Shown piece by piece: positions 1 to 6,560 of a stretch of DNA of 7,232 nt (its first letter is position 1; each line of letters starts with the position of its first letter). Source of the stretch: Chloroflexota bacterium (GTDB taxonomy: Bacteria > Chloroflexota > Anaerolineae > Anaerolineales > UBA4823); NCBI GenBank assembly GCA_023395675.1, contig JAEWYL010000310.1, positions 1 through 7,232 on the forward strand. Direction: 5' to 3'. The notes under the pieces are model-generated. The model was not told the DNA's origin, did not search any database, and was given only the letters and a program-made list of their open reading frames with translations. The position numbers and the translations under genes are program-made.

Positions 1-45
1 CCCCCCCCCCCCCCCCGCCGGGGGGGGGGGGGGGGGGGGGGGGGG
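1..45. other. C16/G26 homopolymer block, probable artefact
   Basis: Sixteen C, then G, two C and twenty-six G in a row. No natural element I know looks like this. It sits at the very edge of the window, as expected of low-quality sequence or a foldback at a contig end. Normal mixed sequence resumes at about position 46. Bases 46-115 show no recognisable gene or site. Confidence 0.7.
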
Positions 46-115
46 CCCTTGCCACCCAACGATATGGTGTCTCCATGAGGTGCACGACCCACACATACGG
101 CAGCTGCTCCATCTC

Positions 116-156
116 AAAAAAAGACCCTGATGGTCTTGGAGACCTTCAGGGTCTTT
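116..156 (-). terminator. Intrinsic terminator after the TPR-CHAT gene
   Basis: Positions 120-136 and 140-156 form a 17-bp inverted repeat with one mismatch and a 3-nt loop. Read on the minus strand, the stem runs into a T7 tract (complement of A at 116-122). It lies 30 bp past the stop codon of the CHAT gene, in the right orientation to end that transcript. The other arm also carries A/T at its outer edge, so some bidirectional activity is possible. Confidence 0.85.
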
Positions 157-185
157 CCCGCGGCCGCTGCAGCCCCAGGCCGCGG

Positions 186-3071
186 TCAGCGCCGGCCGAT
201 CAGGACGAACGGGGCCCAGTAGTAAGGGTGCGGGTAGCGCGCCGCCAGCCCCTGCTGCACGCGGCGCAGGGCGGAGGCCAGGCCCGCCCCCGCGCCCAGC
301 TCCCGGTACAGGTCAGCCATCACCCCGGCGGTGGTCTCATCGGGGACCAGCCACAGGCTGACCACCACCGCCGCCGCCCCGGCCCCCAGGAAGGCGCGCG
401 GCAGGCCGACGACCTCATCCCCGCCCAGCACGCGGCTGCGTCCGGATTCGCAGGCGCTGAGGATTACCCGGGCCCCGTCCAGGGGCAGGTGCAAGGCTTC
501 GGCTGCGGTCAGCCAGCCGCCCGCCAGTTTGAGCGCGGAGAAGAGGGGGTTATCCGCCCGGAACAGCCCGTGGCAGGCCAGGTGCAGCACCTGGCGTCCC
601 GGCGCTTCGGACTGCAGCCGGGACGGGGTGGCCTGCTCCCCCTCCAGGAGCTCCACCTGGTAGCCGGCCCGGGACAGCTCGGCGGCTGCCCGGCGTCCCT
701 CTTCCCCGGCGGAGGGGATCAGGGCGTCGGCCTGGCTGACCACCAGGGCCTTTGGCGGGCGCCGGCCCAATGCAGGCCGGTCGAGGGCGTAGAAGGCCGC
801 GCTCAGCGCATAAGAGAACTCGAAGCGCTCGATCAGACTGCGCTCTCCATCGTACAGGGCATGGAAGGGGGCGCCGTGCAGAATCCCGTGCGGGATCACC
901 ACCAGCCTGCCCGGCGGCCCGCCCGCTGCGGAGCGCAGGGGCTCCTCCAGAGCCGCAAAGAGCTCCTGGTAGAGGGCGGACAGCAGCCGGCGGGTGGTCT
1001 TCTCCAATAGGGGCAGGTTGCGCTTCCAGAACTCCTCCCCGGCGCGGAACCGCTCCCACTGCGCGTTGAGGCGCCCGAGCAGGCTGCGCACCACCGGCAG
1101 GCAGCCCACCCGGCGCACCACCTCCGCCCCGTCCCTGCGGATCAGGAAAGCCAGGATTTCATCGCCCAGGGTGTAATAGGCCAGCAGCCCCAGGTCCTGC
1201 GCCAGGCCGGCCTGCAGTTCCTCAAGCTCAACGGAGGGTGCCTCGCCGGAGCGCACGCCGGCAGCCGCCGGGCCCGAGAGGCGGAGCCGCAGGCGGCTGA
1301 TCTCCTGCTCCAGGCCCGCCGCCCGCGCCTGCAAATCTGCCAGCCCTTCTGCGCCCACTGGCTCTGCCGTCTCGAGAAAACGGTTGTAGACCGCGCTCAG
1401 GTCCGCCTGCAGGCTCTGGAGCCGCCCTTCCAGCTCCTGGTCCTGCCCCGCCTGCCGGCCCGGAGAGGCAAGGCCGGTGAGCAGGTCAATCAGCGCCCTG
1501 GAGCGGGCGCTCTCCGCCGTCTGGAAGGCCTGCCGGATCGAGGCCGGTCCTTCCTGCTCCAGATAAAGCTGCAGCAGGTCGTCGTAGACCGCGGTTTTAT
1601 CGGCCAGGAAGGAGGCCCGGGTGGCTTCGTGCGCCAGCCCGCCGCGCAGCCTCTCGATCTGCTGCGCGGCGGCGGTCAGGTAAGCCTCTGCCTCCTCCAT
1701 GCGGCCCTGCAGAAGGCGCACACGGCCCAGGCGGCTGTTCAGGCGGTAATCCAGCACTGGGAGGGCCAGCGGCTCCGCCAGGCGTCCGGCCTCTTCCAGC
1801 AGCCTCTCAGCCGCCTCCGTCTCGGGGAGGTGCAGATCTGCCGCGCGCAGCAGGGCGTAAATGCGCTGCACCGGCCAGGCCCCGGCCTCCACCAGCGCCA
1901 GGGCCTGGCCGGCCCGGGCGCGGGCAGCCTGCAGGTCCTCCTGCGCCCGAAAGAGGGCGCTCTCCTCCAGGAGGACGGCGCTGAGCATCGGCAAGTTGCC
2001 GGCTGCTTCAAAGAGCGAGGCGGCCTCCGCCAGGACCGGCCCGGCCTCGCCCAACCGGGATTCCGCCAGCAGCGCCGCGCCCAGCCCGGACAGGGCCCGG
2101 GCCAGGTGATCGGCCATTCCGGCCTCTCTCAGGAATTCAGCCGCCTCCCGGTACAGGGCTTCGCATTCGGGGTACAGGTTCAGGGCCAGGAAGGCGTCCG
2201 CAGTCTTGCGCAGCAGGATGCCCTTGTTGGCCTGCGCGTCCAGGTTCTCCAGCAGGCGTCGCGCCGCCTCAAATGCCTCCAGGGCCAGAGCATAGCTCCC
2301 CTGCGCCAGGTGCGCGTCGGCGGTATTGCTCAAAGTCTGGGCCTGCAGCAGCGTCTGCCCGCTCTCCCCCAGGATCTGAGAGGCCCGCTCGAATGCCTCC
2401 AGCGCCTCGCTCACCCGGCCGAGGTGCACCAGCACGATGCCGCGGTTGTTGCTGACGTCCCCCAGCCGCTCCGGCATCCCCAGCCGGCTGTAGCCGGCCT
2501 CGGCCTCGGCGTAGCGCTGCAGCGCCTCGGCATAGCGCCCGGTGGTCTCGCATATCACGCCCAGGTTGTGGCGGGCCAGGGTGGCGACCAGCCTCGCCTG
2601 ATCCGAGTCTTCATGGCCCTGCAGCGCCTCAAGAACCGCCTGGCCGGCCTGCAGGGCTTCGGTATGCCGGCCCAACTCGTTCAAGGCCCACATGCGGCCG
2701 ATCTGGGTGCGCAGGGCCTCTACGGTTTCGCCCAGGTCTTCATAGCGCTCGCGGGCGGAGTCAATGCGCTCCAGCGCAGCCTCGAATTCGCCGTTGATCA
2801 GGTGGGTCTGGGCGCTGACATACACCGCGCGCGGGGCGAGGGCCGGGCTCCCGGCGCGGCCGGCCGCTCCGGCGCACAGCGCGGCCAGGCGGCGGGCCTT
2901 GCCCGGATCGCTGCGCGCCAGGCTCATCGCCTGCTCCAGGAGCAGCCCCAGGTTCTCCGCGTCCAATCGCCCGGAGCGCTCCAGATGCTCGACCTGGAGC
3001 TCCAGGGTGGGCAGATCCAGCAGGGCGTCCAGCCAGTCAAAATCGGGAGGTAGGGAGGGCGGCCCGGACAT
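186..3071 (-). CDS. TPR-CHAT domain cysteine protease
   Basis: This 961-residue protein combines a tetratricopeptide-repeat array with a C-terminal CHAT (caspase/separase-like) peptidase domain. TPR-like helical pairs, with the usual small and aromatic pattern (for example LGVICETTGRYAEAL near 170), run from about residue 70 to 470. A charged, probably coiled-coil stretch follows at 540-600. The CHAT domain spans about 620-961: a VVIPHGILHGAPFHAL core strand motif at 724-739, the catalytic His834 in ACHG, and the catalytic Cys874 in ILSACESG, so both dyad residues are intact. There is no signal peptide or membrane segment, so it is probably cytoplasmic. ATG 3071 lies 15 bp after the stop of the anti-sigma-like gene, with only a weak Shine-Dalgarno, suggesting translational coupling. 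A strong terminator follows. Family assignment is firm. The substrate is unknown; the neighbouring anti-sigma-like protein is the obvious candidate (inference). Confidence 0.93.
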   Translation of the reverse strand: MSGPPSLPPDFDWLDALLDLPTLELQVEHLERSGRLDAENLGLLLEQAMSLARSDPGKARRLAALCAGAAGRAGSPALAPRAVYVSAQTHLINGEFEAALERIDSARERYEDLGETVEALRTQIGRMWALNELGRHTEALQAGQAVLEALQGHEDSDQARLVATLARHNLGVICETTGRYAEALQRYAEAEAGYSRLGMPERLGDVSNNRGIVLVHLGRVSEALEAFERASQILGESGQTLLQAQTLSNTADAHLAQGSYALALEAFEAARRLLENLDAQANKGILLRKTADAFLALNLYPECEALYREAAEFLREAGMADHLARALSGLGAALLAESRLGEAGPVLAEAASLFEAAGNLPMLSAVLLEESALFRAQEDLQAARARAGQALALVEAGAWPVQRIYALLRAADLHLPETEAAERLLEEAGRLAEPLALPVLDYRLNSRLGRVRLLQGRMEEAEAYLTAAAQQIERLRGGLAHEATRASFLADKTAVYDDLLQLYLEQEGPASIRQAFQTAESARSRALIDLLTGLASPGRQAGQDQELEGRLQSLQADLSAVYNRFLETAEPVGAEGLADLQARAAGLEQEISRLRLRLSGPAAAGVRSGEAPSVELEELQAGLAQDLGLLAYYTLGDEILAFLIRRDGAEVVRRVGCLPVVRSLLGRLNAQWERFRAGEEFWKRNLPLLEKTTRRLLSALYQELFAALEEPLRSAAGGPPGRLVVIPHGILHGAPFHALYDGERSLIERFEFSYALSAAFYALDRPALGRRPPKALVVSQADALIPSAGEEGRRAAAELSRAGYQVELLEGEQATPSRLQSEAPGRQVLHLACHGLFRADNPLFSALKLAGGWLTAAEALHLPLDGARVILSACESGRSRVLGGDEVVGLPRAFLGAGAAAVVVSLWLVPDETTAGVMADLYRELGAGAGLASALRRVQQGLAARYPHPYYWAPFVLIGRR

Positions 3072-3086
3072 GCGGTTGCGCGCCTG

Positions 3087-3716
3087 TTAGAGCTTCAGGG
3101 TAGGAAGGACGATTTCAAAGCGTTGGGTGCTGAGAATCATTTCATAATCCCCGCCAGCCAGGCCGGAGAAAAAGAACTCGCCGAGCTCATCGGCGCGGGT
3201 CCTGCCGGCCTGGCTGGACCCGCGAACAAGATGAACGCTGAAAACAAAGCCGGCGCTCTCCTCGGTCGGGAACACCTGGCCCGCCAGGTCTACCAGCCCG
3301 TCTTCCCGGCGAGTGTAGATATCCAGGGCGATCTCCGCCACCCCCGTGTTGAAGATCATCTGGCGGTGCTGCCCCTCCCTGGCGACCGAGCGCAGGCCTG
3401 CGGCGGCGGCCTGCTTCCGGCTGTCAAAGAACAGGGAAGCCTGGAGGCGCTGAAAAAAACCGGCCTGCCGGCGCTCCTGGCTTTTTTCGTTGAACAGGCG
3501 TCTGAGTTCTTTGCGGACCCTGGGCGGGGGCGCTGAGAGTTTGAGCTCCTTGCTGATCTCCAGAAAGCTGCGCAGCCAGGCAAGGTCGGCCCGGGTCTCT
3601 TCGCCGGCCTTTTCCAGGGCTGCGCTCAGGGCTTCCGCCTCGGCTTCCGGAAGCCTTCCTTCCAACCAGTCCACTAAATGGGCAAATTTCGGTCTTTTCT
3701 GGCTTTTCATGACCAA
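3087..3716 (-). CDS. Anti-sigma-like protein with C-terminal beta-sandwich
   Basis: A 209-residue soluble protein between an ECF sigma gene and a CHAT protease gene. Residues 11-55 (HLVDWLEGRL, then a helix ending ADLAWLRSFL) match the helical pattern of zf-HC2-type anti-sigma domains, but the HxxxCxxC zinc site is missing and the protein has no cysteine at all. A basic linker (60-110) leads to a strand-rich region at 120-207. Its end, DELGEFFFSGLAGGDYEMIL, resembles carboxypeptidase-regulatory/CNA-B-like beta-sandwich domains. No transmembrane helix is seen, unlike membrane-bound anti-sigma factors. The start is uncertain: TTG 3716 has AAAGG (3725-3729) 8 nt upstream, while ATG 3710 would put that site 14 nt away. 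The likely role is to bind and restrain the adjacent sigma factor, and possibly to serve as CHAT substrate. Both are inferences from fold and position. Confidence 0.7.
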   Translation of the reverse strand: MVMKSQKRPKFAHLVDWLEGRLPEAEAEALSAALEKAGEETRADLAWLRSFLEISKELKLSAPPPRVRKELRRLFNEKSQERRQAGFFQRLQASLFFDSRKQAAAAGLRSVAREGQHRQMIFNTGVAEIALDIYTRREDGLVDLAGQVFPTEESAGFVFSVHLVRGSSQAGRTRADELGEFFFSGLAGGDYEMILSTQRFEIVLPTLKL

Positions 3717-3877
3717 TATATTCGCCTTTCATGGCTTAAAAATACATCTAAAGATAGTAGGTGTACGGGATAAGGATGCTTCCCTGAATTCTTTATCCCC
3801 AACTGGCGTAAGCTAATAACGGGACGGTAATTTGAAAACCAGCCTCTCCTCAAATTTGCCCCCTCGAAAACCGGTCT
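3717..3877 (-). promoter_or_regulatory. AT-rich intergenic leader between sigma and anti-sigma-like genes
   Basis: A 161-bp AT-richer gap separates the sigma stop from the anti-sigma-like start, while the anti-sigma/CHAT pair is only 15 bp apart. It holds a 10-bp inverted repeat with one mismatch (GGGATAAGGA at 3767-3776, TCTTTATCCC at 3790-3799, 13-nt loop) and GAAAACC repeated at 3834-3840 and 3867-3873. No T-tract follows the hairpin on the minus strand, so it is not a standard terminator. A promoter recognised by the upstream sigma factor, or an operator, would fit, but I cannot define -35 and -10 boxes. Confidence 0.4.
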
Positions 3878-4504
3878 CTAGCTCTCGACCAGCGCGGCCA
3901 GATGCCGTTTCAGCCTTTCCAGGCAGCGCGACCGGGTGGGGCCGATGCTGCCCACCGGCATGGCCAGGCGCAGGGCGACCTCTTCGTAGGTCGGCTCGAG
4001 CGGGTCGAAATAGAGGGCCAGCAGCAGCTCCCGGCAGCGGTCGCCCAGGCGGCTCAGGCCCGCGGTGATCCATTCCAGGCGCTCCCAGCGCTCCGGATGC
4101 TCGTCCGCGCCGCCCACCCATTCCATTTCGGCCAGATCTTCATCCGGGGCGGCCTGCTCTCTGCGCCGGCGCTCCAGCAGGCGCCAGGTATGCCGGCGGG
4201 CCACCGTGGAAAGCCAGGCGGCCAGGTGCGTATTCTCCTGTAAATTGTCCAGGCTCTGCAGCAGGATGGTGAAAGTGATCTGTACCAGGTCGGCCGCATC
4301 CTCACCCGGGAGCCCGTAATGGAGCGGAATGGAATAAACCAGGCGCTCGTACCGCTCAAGCACCCGCTCCCAGGCCCGGGCATCTCCTTTGCGGCAGGCC
4401 TGGATTAAATCCTGATCGGTTTCGTTCACAGCCACGATGTAATTCCCCGATTCCCCTTCAATTTTTGGATGGTTTTCTACCAGCCGGGGTTCGTCCAGTT
4501 CCAC
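3878..4504 (-). CDS. ECF-type RNA polymerase sigma-70 factor
   Basis: An ECF sigma factor with the two expected domains. Numbering from GTG 4504, sigma region 2 spans about 29-112 (DQDLIQACRKGDARAWERV, core-binding DLVQITF at 72-78, then AAWLSTVARRHTWRLLERRRR for -10 recognition). Region 4 spans about 150-205 with its helix-turn-helix in PTYEEVALRL-AMPVGSIGPTRSRCLERL. It lacks regions 1 and 3, as usual for the group. The longest frame overlaps the glycosylase gene by 28 bp. A GTG at 4435 (codon 24) has GGGGA (4444-4448) 8 nt upstream and begins just before the conserved domain, giving 185 residues and no overlap. I favour that start. It presumably directs polymerase to a small regulon, possibly including its own downstream genes. 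The anti-sigma-like protein next door is the likely partner. Confidence 0.9.
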   Translation of the reverse strand: MELDEPRLVENHPKIEGESGNYIVAVNETDQDLIQACRKGDARAWERVLERYERLVYSIPLHYGLPGEDAADLVQITFTILLQSLDNLQENTHLAAWLSTVARRHTWRLLERRRREQAAPDEDLAEMEWVGGADEHPERWERLEWITAGLSRLGDRCRELLLALYFDPLEPTYEEVALRLAMPVGSIGPTRSRCLERLKRHLAALVES

Positions 4505-5361
4505 AGCCAGTAGGCCAGCCCCTTAAAGCTCCCCCAGCGCTCGAATGCAGCCTCCACCTCAGCCGCGCCCACGGCGCCGCCTTCATACCACTCGTTCGAG
4601 ACCATTTTTATGGCCCAGGAATCCACAGGAATATAGTCATAATGCCCGAGCAGCATCAGGAGGTTCGCCGCCGCGTACGGGCCCACTCCCTTGAGCGCCA
4701 GCAGCCGCCGGCGCAGCTCGGGCGTGTCGAGGGGCGCGGTTTTCAGCCTCTCCAGGTCCAGCTCGCCGGAGGCGACCTGCCGCGCCAGCCCCAGCACGTA
4801 GGGGGCGCGGTAGCCCAGGCGGGTCTCGCCGCGCAGGACCTCCTCAGCGGCTCCCGCCAGGCGCTCGGGGGATGGGAATGCGCGGCGCGTGGTGTTCCCG
4901 GGCGCAGGCTCGCCGAACTGCTCCACCAGATTGCGGTTCATACGGATGGTGGCCGCCCAGAGCGTGTTGGTGGTCAGAATGGTTTTGACCACGTCTTCGA
5001 AGAGCGTGGCGGAACGAAGGATGCGCCCCAGCCCCTTCTCCACCGTGTGGGCCAGTTTCGGCTCCTGCAGCGCCAGGGCATAGAAACGGGACAGGTCGGC
5101 GTCCAGGCCCAGCATCCAGGCCGCTTTCCCCCGCGCCTCCACCTGCTCCTCCTGGCTGAGCGGCGCGTCGCTCTCAACGCAAATCCCGCCCTCCGCCTCG
5201 CTGAAGTCCAGCTCCACCACCCGGCCCCCGTCCAGCTGCAGGGCATAGGAAAAACCGTTCCCGCCCTCATGTTCCTCAAAAGGCGCGAGCTGGATCCAAC
5301 CGTGCGAGTGGATCACGGCGGAAAGGGAGAAGGGCTCCGGTGCAGGGATTGACAGCTGCAT
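4477..5361 (-). CDS. HhH-GPD DNA glycosylase, AlkA/Ogg1 superfamily
   Basis: A 294-residue base-excision-repair glycosylase that would flip out and release damaged bases from DNA. The helix-hairpin-helix is at 220-240 (LKGVGPYAAANLLMLLG), followed by the catalytic aspartate D247 in IPVDSW. The residue matching the Schiff-base lysine of Ogg1 is Tyr229, so the enzyme should be monofunctional and AlkA-like, without lyase activity. No cysteine cluster for an Fe-S site is present, arguing against Nth/MutY. The N-terminal part (10-90) resembles the AlkA/Ogg1 beta domain. The start is well supported: ATG 5361 has AGGAG (5368-5372) 6 nt upstream and a good promoter further up. The sigma gene follows closely with no terminator between, so they may be cotranscribed. 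Substrate (3-methyladenine or other alkylated/oxidised base) cannot be told from sequence. Confidence 0.88.
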   Translation of the reverse strand: MQLSIPAPEPFSLSAVIHSHGWIQLAPFEEHEGGNGFSYALQLDGGRVVELDFSEAEGGICVESDAPLSQEEQVEARGKAAWMLGLDADLSRFYALALQEPKLAHTVEKGLGRILRSATLFEDVVKTILTTNTLWAATIRMNRNLVEQFGEPAPGNTTRRAFPSPERLAGAAEEVLRGETRLGYRAPYVLGLARQVASGELDLERLKTAPLDTPELRRRLLALKGVGPYAAANLLMLLGHYDYIPVDSWAIKMVSNEWYEGGAVGAAEVEAAFERWGSFKGLAYWLWNWTNPGW

Positions 5362-5418
5362 GGTGCGCTCCTGTCAGCGAGTAAGCCGTGTTTCGGGAAA
5401 ACTTCCAAAACTTATGCT

Positions 5419-5447
5419 ATCATATTTTACATTCGGCGGCGGGTCAA
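5419..5447 (-). promoter_or_regulatory. Near-consensus sigma-70 promoter of the glycosylase gene
   Basis: Read on the minus strand, TTGACC (5442-5447) and TATGAT (5419-5424) are separated by exactly 17 bp, each matching 5 of 6 consensus bases. Transcription would start near 5412, giving a leader of about 50 nt to ATG 5361. With no terminator before the sigma gene, this promoter may also feed the sigma/anti-sigma/CHAT genes. Confidence 0.75.
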
Positions 5448-5458
5448 TCCCGCCGAAT
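5431..5458. repeat. Inverted repeat over the -35 box (candidate operator)
   Basis: ATTCGGCGG (5431-5439) and CCGCCGAAT (5450-5458) are a perfect 9-bp inverted repeat with a 10-bp spacer that contains most of the -35 hexamer of the glycosylase promoter. Dyads in this position usually bind a repressor or activator. It also lies about 80 bp upstream of the divergent DUF5946 gene and could serve both. A transcript hairpin is possible but no T-tract follows. Confidence 0.5.
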
Positions 5459-5535
5459 ACCTAGTAGCACGGTTTTCACGAAGACCCCGAAACGCCCGTT
5501 ATTCACTTTTCCACAGAGAACGAGGGAAAATACCT

Positions 5536-6054
5536 GTGCCGGAGGAGATTTGCCCGGGCTGCGCCGCCCGCCTGCCCGCCAGCGGCGGGCCCACTCACCG
5601 CTATATCGGGGCCTCTCCCGCCTGCTGGGAGATCTATTCGGCCCTGGTCAACGGCGGGGAGCCTCCGCTGGCGCCGTCTCCCTACAACGGCCTGCTCGTA
5701 GACGCCTACGCCGCGCAGCACCCCGGCGTGCCCTCGCCGCAGGCCGTCCAGTCCGTCGCCGTCCACCTGCTGGTGCTGTACGGGGTGCTGTCCCTGGGGG
5801 AGAACCCGGGACAGGCGCTCTGGATCCGCAGGCAGGCCCTCAGCGAAGCGAAGGGGCGGCGGCAGGGGCGCTTTCAATGGCTGGAGCCGCCGGGCTTCGA
5901 GGGCGCGCTGACCATCGCGGACGTGGCCTGGGGTTCCAGCGCAGAGGACCGCGCCAGGCTGGTGCGAGATTACGTTCAAGGCGTCTGGGAGCGCTGGCAG
6001 GCGCTCCACGCCGGGACGGTGGCCGGCTGGTACCGGATTTATGTCTCCGGCTGA
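5536..6054 (+). CDS. DUF5946 family protein
   Basis: A 172-residue protein that I recognise as DUF5946 from its N-terminal CPGC (residues 6-9), PTHRYIGASPACW (19-31), LLVDAYAAQHPG (53-64) and the QSVAVHL helix (72-78). Function is not known. The CxxC pair plus Cys30, His21, His62 and His77 could make a metal site, but this is only a guess from residue type. Most of the chain looks helical; no signal peptide or membrane helix is present. GTG 5536 is the start: GAGGG (5522-5526) lies 9 nt upstream and the family motif begins right after it. A longer overlapping frame from 5388 is a shadow in another frame. The gene diverges from the glycosylase gene with a 174-bp gap. I see no convincing plus-strand promoter in that gap. 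Confidence 0.8.
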   Translation: MPEEICPGCAARLPASGGPTHRYIGASPACWEIYSALVNGGEPPLAPSPYNGLLVDAYAAQHPGVPSPQAVQSVAVHLLVLYGVLSLGENPGQALWIRRQALSEAKGRRQGRFQWLEPPGFEGALTIADVAWGSSAEDRARLVRDYVQGVWERWQALHAGTVAGWYRIYVSG

Positions 6055-6168
6055 GGCGCTGCGGTGTTTGTCTGAGCGGGTGAAACCGGCGACTGCAGCT
6101 TCAATTCAGCCTTTTAGCCTTCAACCCTTCATAACAAATCAATATTCGGCCGTTCGCCTCTAGATGCA

Positions 6169-6210
6169 GCCGGTAACTGGCCCTGATGAGTTTTGACAAT
6201 CAGAACCGGC
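6169..6210. repeat. Nested inverted repeats between convergent genes
   Basis: GCCGGT (6169-6174) pairs with ACCGGC (6205-6210), and inside it CTGAT (6183-6187) pairs with ATCAG (6199-6203). It sits in the 202-bp gap between the ends of the DUF5946 gene and the convergent antitoxin gene. Position suggests a weak two-way terminator, but no T-tract follows on either strand. Nothing else recognisable is present at 6055-6256. Confidence 0.3.
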
Positions 6211-6256
6211 GATAGCCGAAGGAAAACCCGAATCAATCCCCCTGCCAAAGCGCGCC

Positions 6257-6559
6257 TCAGGGTGTGCCGTCCATGCAGGACCCGGGTATTAACCTGACTT
6301 CCAATTTTGCGTCAAGGGCACAGGCTAATCTCTGAAGAAAGGATAGACTGGGCGAGCTTTCCCCGCTTTCTAACCTCGCAATCGACGGCTGTTTCGTCCC
6401 TACTTTCTCGGCCAACTGGGCCTGAGTCAAGCCGCGCAGAACTCGGAGCCGGGCAATTTGATAACCGGGCTCCAGTTCCTGGAGAGCTTCTACAAAATCT
6501 GGATCTTGCAGCTGCTCTTTTTCCCAATCCCTGAAAGTTTTTTTCGAAACCGGCGACAC
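6257..6559 (-). CDS. XRE-family HigA-like antitoxin
   Basis: A 100-residue DNA-binding protein with an XRE/Cro-type helix-turn-helix at about 37-90 (IARLRVLRGLTQAQLAEKVG, then KQPSIARLESG). The N-terminal 30 residues (KKTFRDWEKEQLQDPDF) match the leader helix of HigA-type antitoxins, in which the protein neutralises a HigB toxin and represses its own promoter. The start is GTG 6559, supported by GGAGG (6566-6570) 6 nt upstream and by the toxin-remnant stop codon ending 1 nt before it, the classic toxin-first gene pair. Its cognate toxin appears broken, so this may now be an orphan antitoxin or a plain regulator. The surrounding DNA is AT-richer than the rest of the window, in line with acquired DNA. 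Confidence 0.85.
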   Translation of the reverse strand: MSPVSKKTFRDWEKEQLQDPDFVEALQELEPGYQIARLRVLRGLTQAQLAEKVGTKQPSIARLESGESSPSLSFLQRLACALDAKLEVRLIPGSCMDGTP

Positions 6560-6560
6560 T

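Noticed and set aside
1629..3053. Long plus-strand open frame opposite the TPR-CHAT gene
   Set aside because: It is an antisense shadow caused by the high-GC, alanine/leucine-rich TPR coding sequence; its translation is low-complexity and lacks any domain pattern.
186..4504. Type III-E CRISPR locus around the TPR-CHAT gene
   Set aside because: No direct-repeat array, no Cas7-11/gRAMP gene and no cas1/cas2 are visible in the window; only the protease-sigma part is analogous.
4465..5352. Plus-strand open frame opposite the glycosylase gene
   Set aside because: The minus-strand frame has clear HhH-GPD motifs, a Shine-Dalgarno site and a promoter; the plus-strand frame is its shadow.
5388..6083. 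Longer plus-strand frame overlapping the DUF5946 gene
   Set aside because: Its translation becomes arginine/glycine-rich and non-domain-like where the other frame shows the DUF5946 motifs; it also crosses the promoter region.
6180..6225. CTGATGAG followed later by GAA, suggesting a hammerhead ribozyme core
   Set aside because: No stem II hairpin directly joins the CTGATGA to a GAAA box, and stems I and III cannot be formed around it. The resemblance is limited to the short motif.
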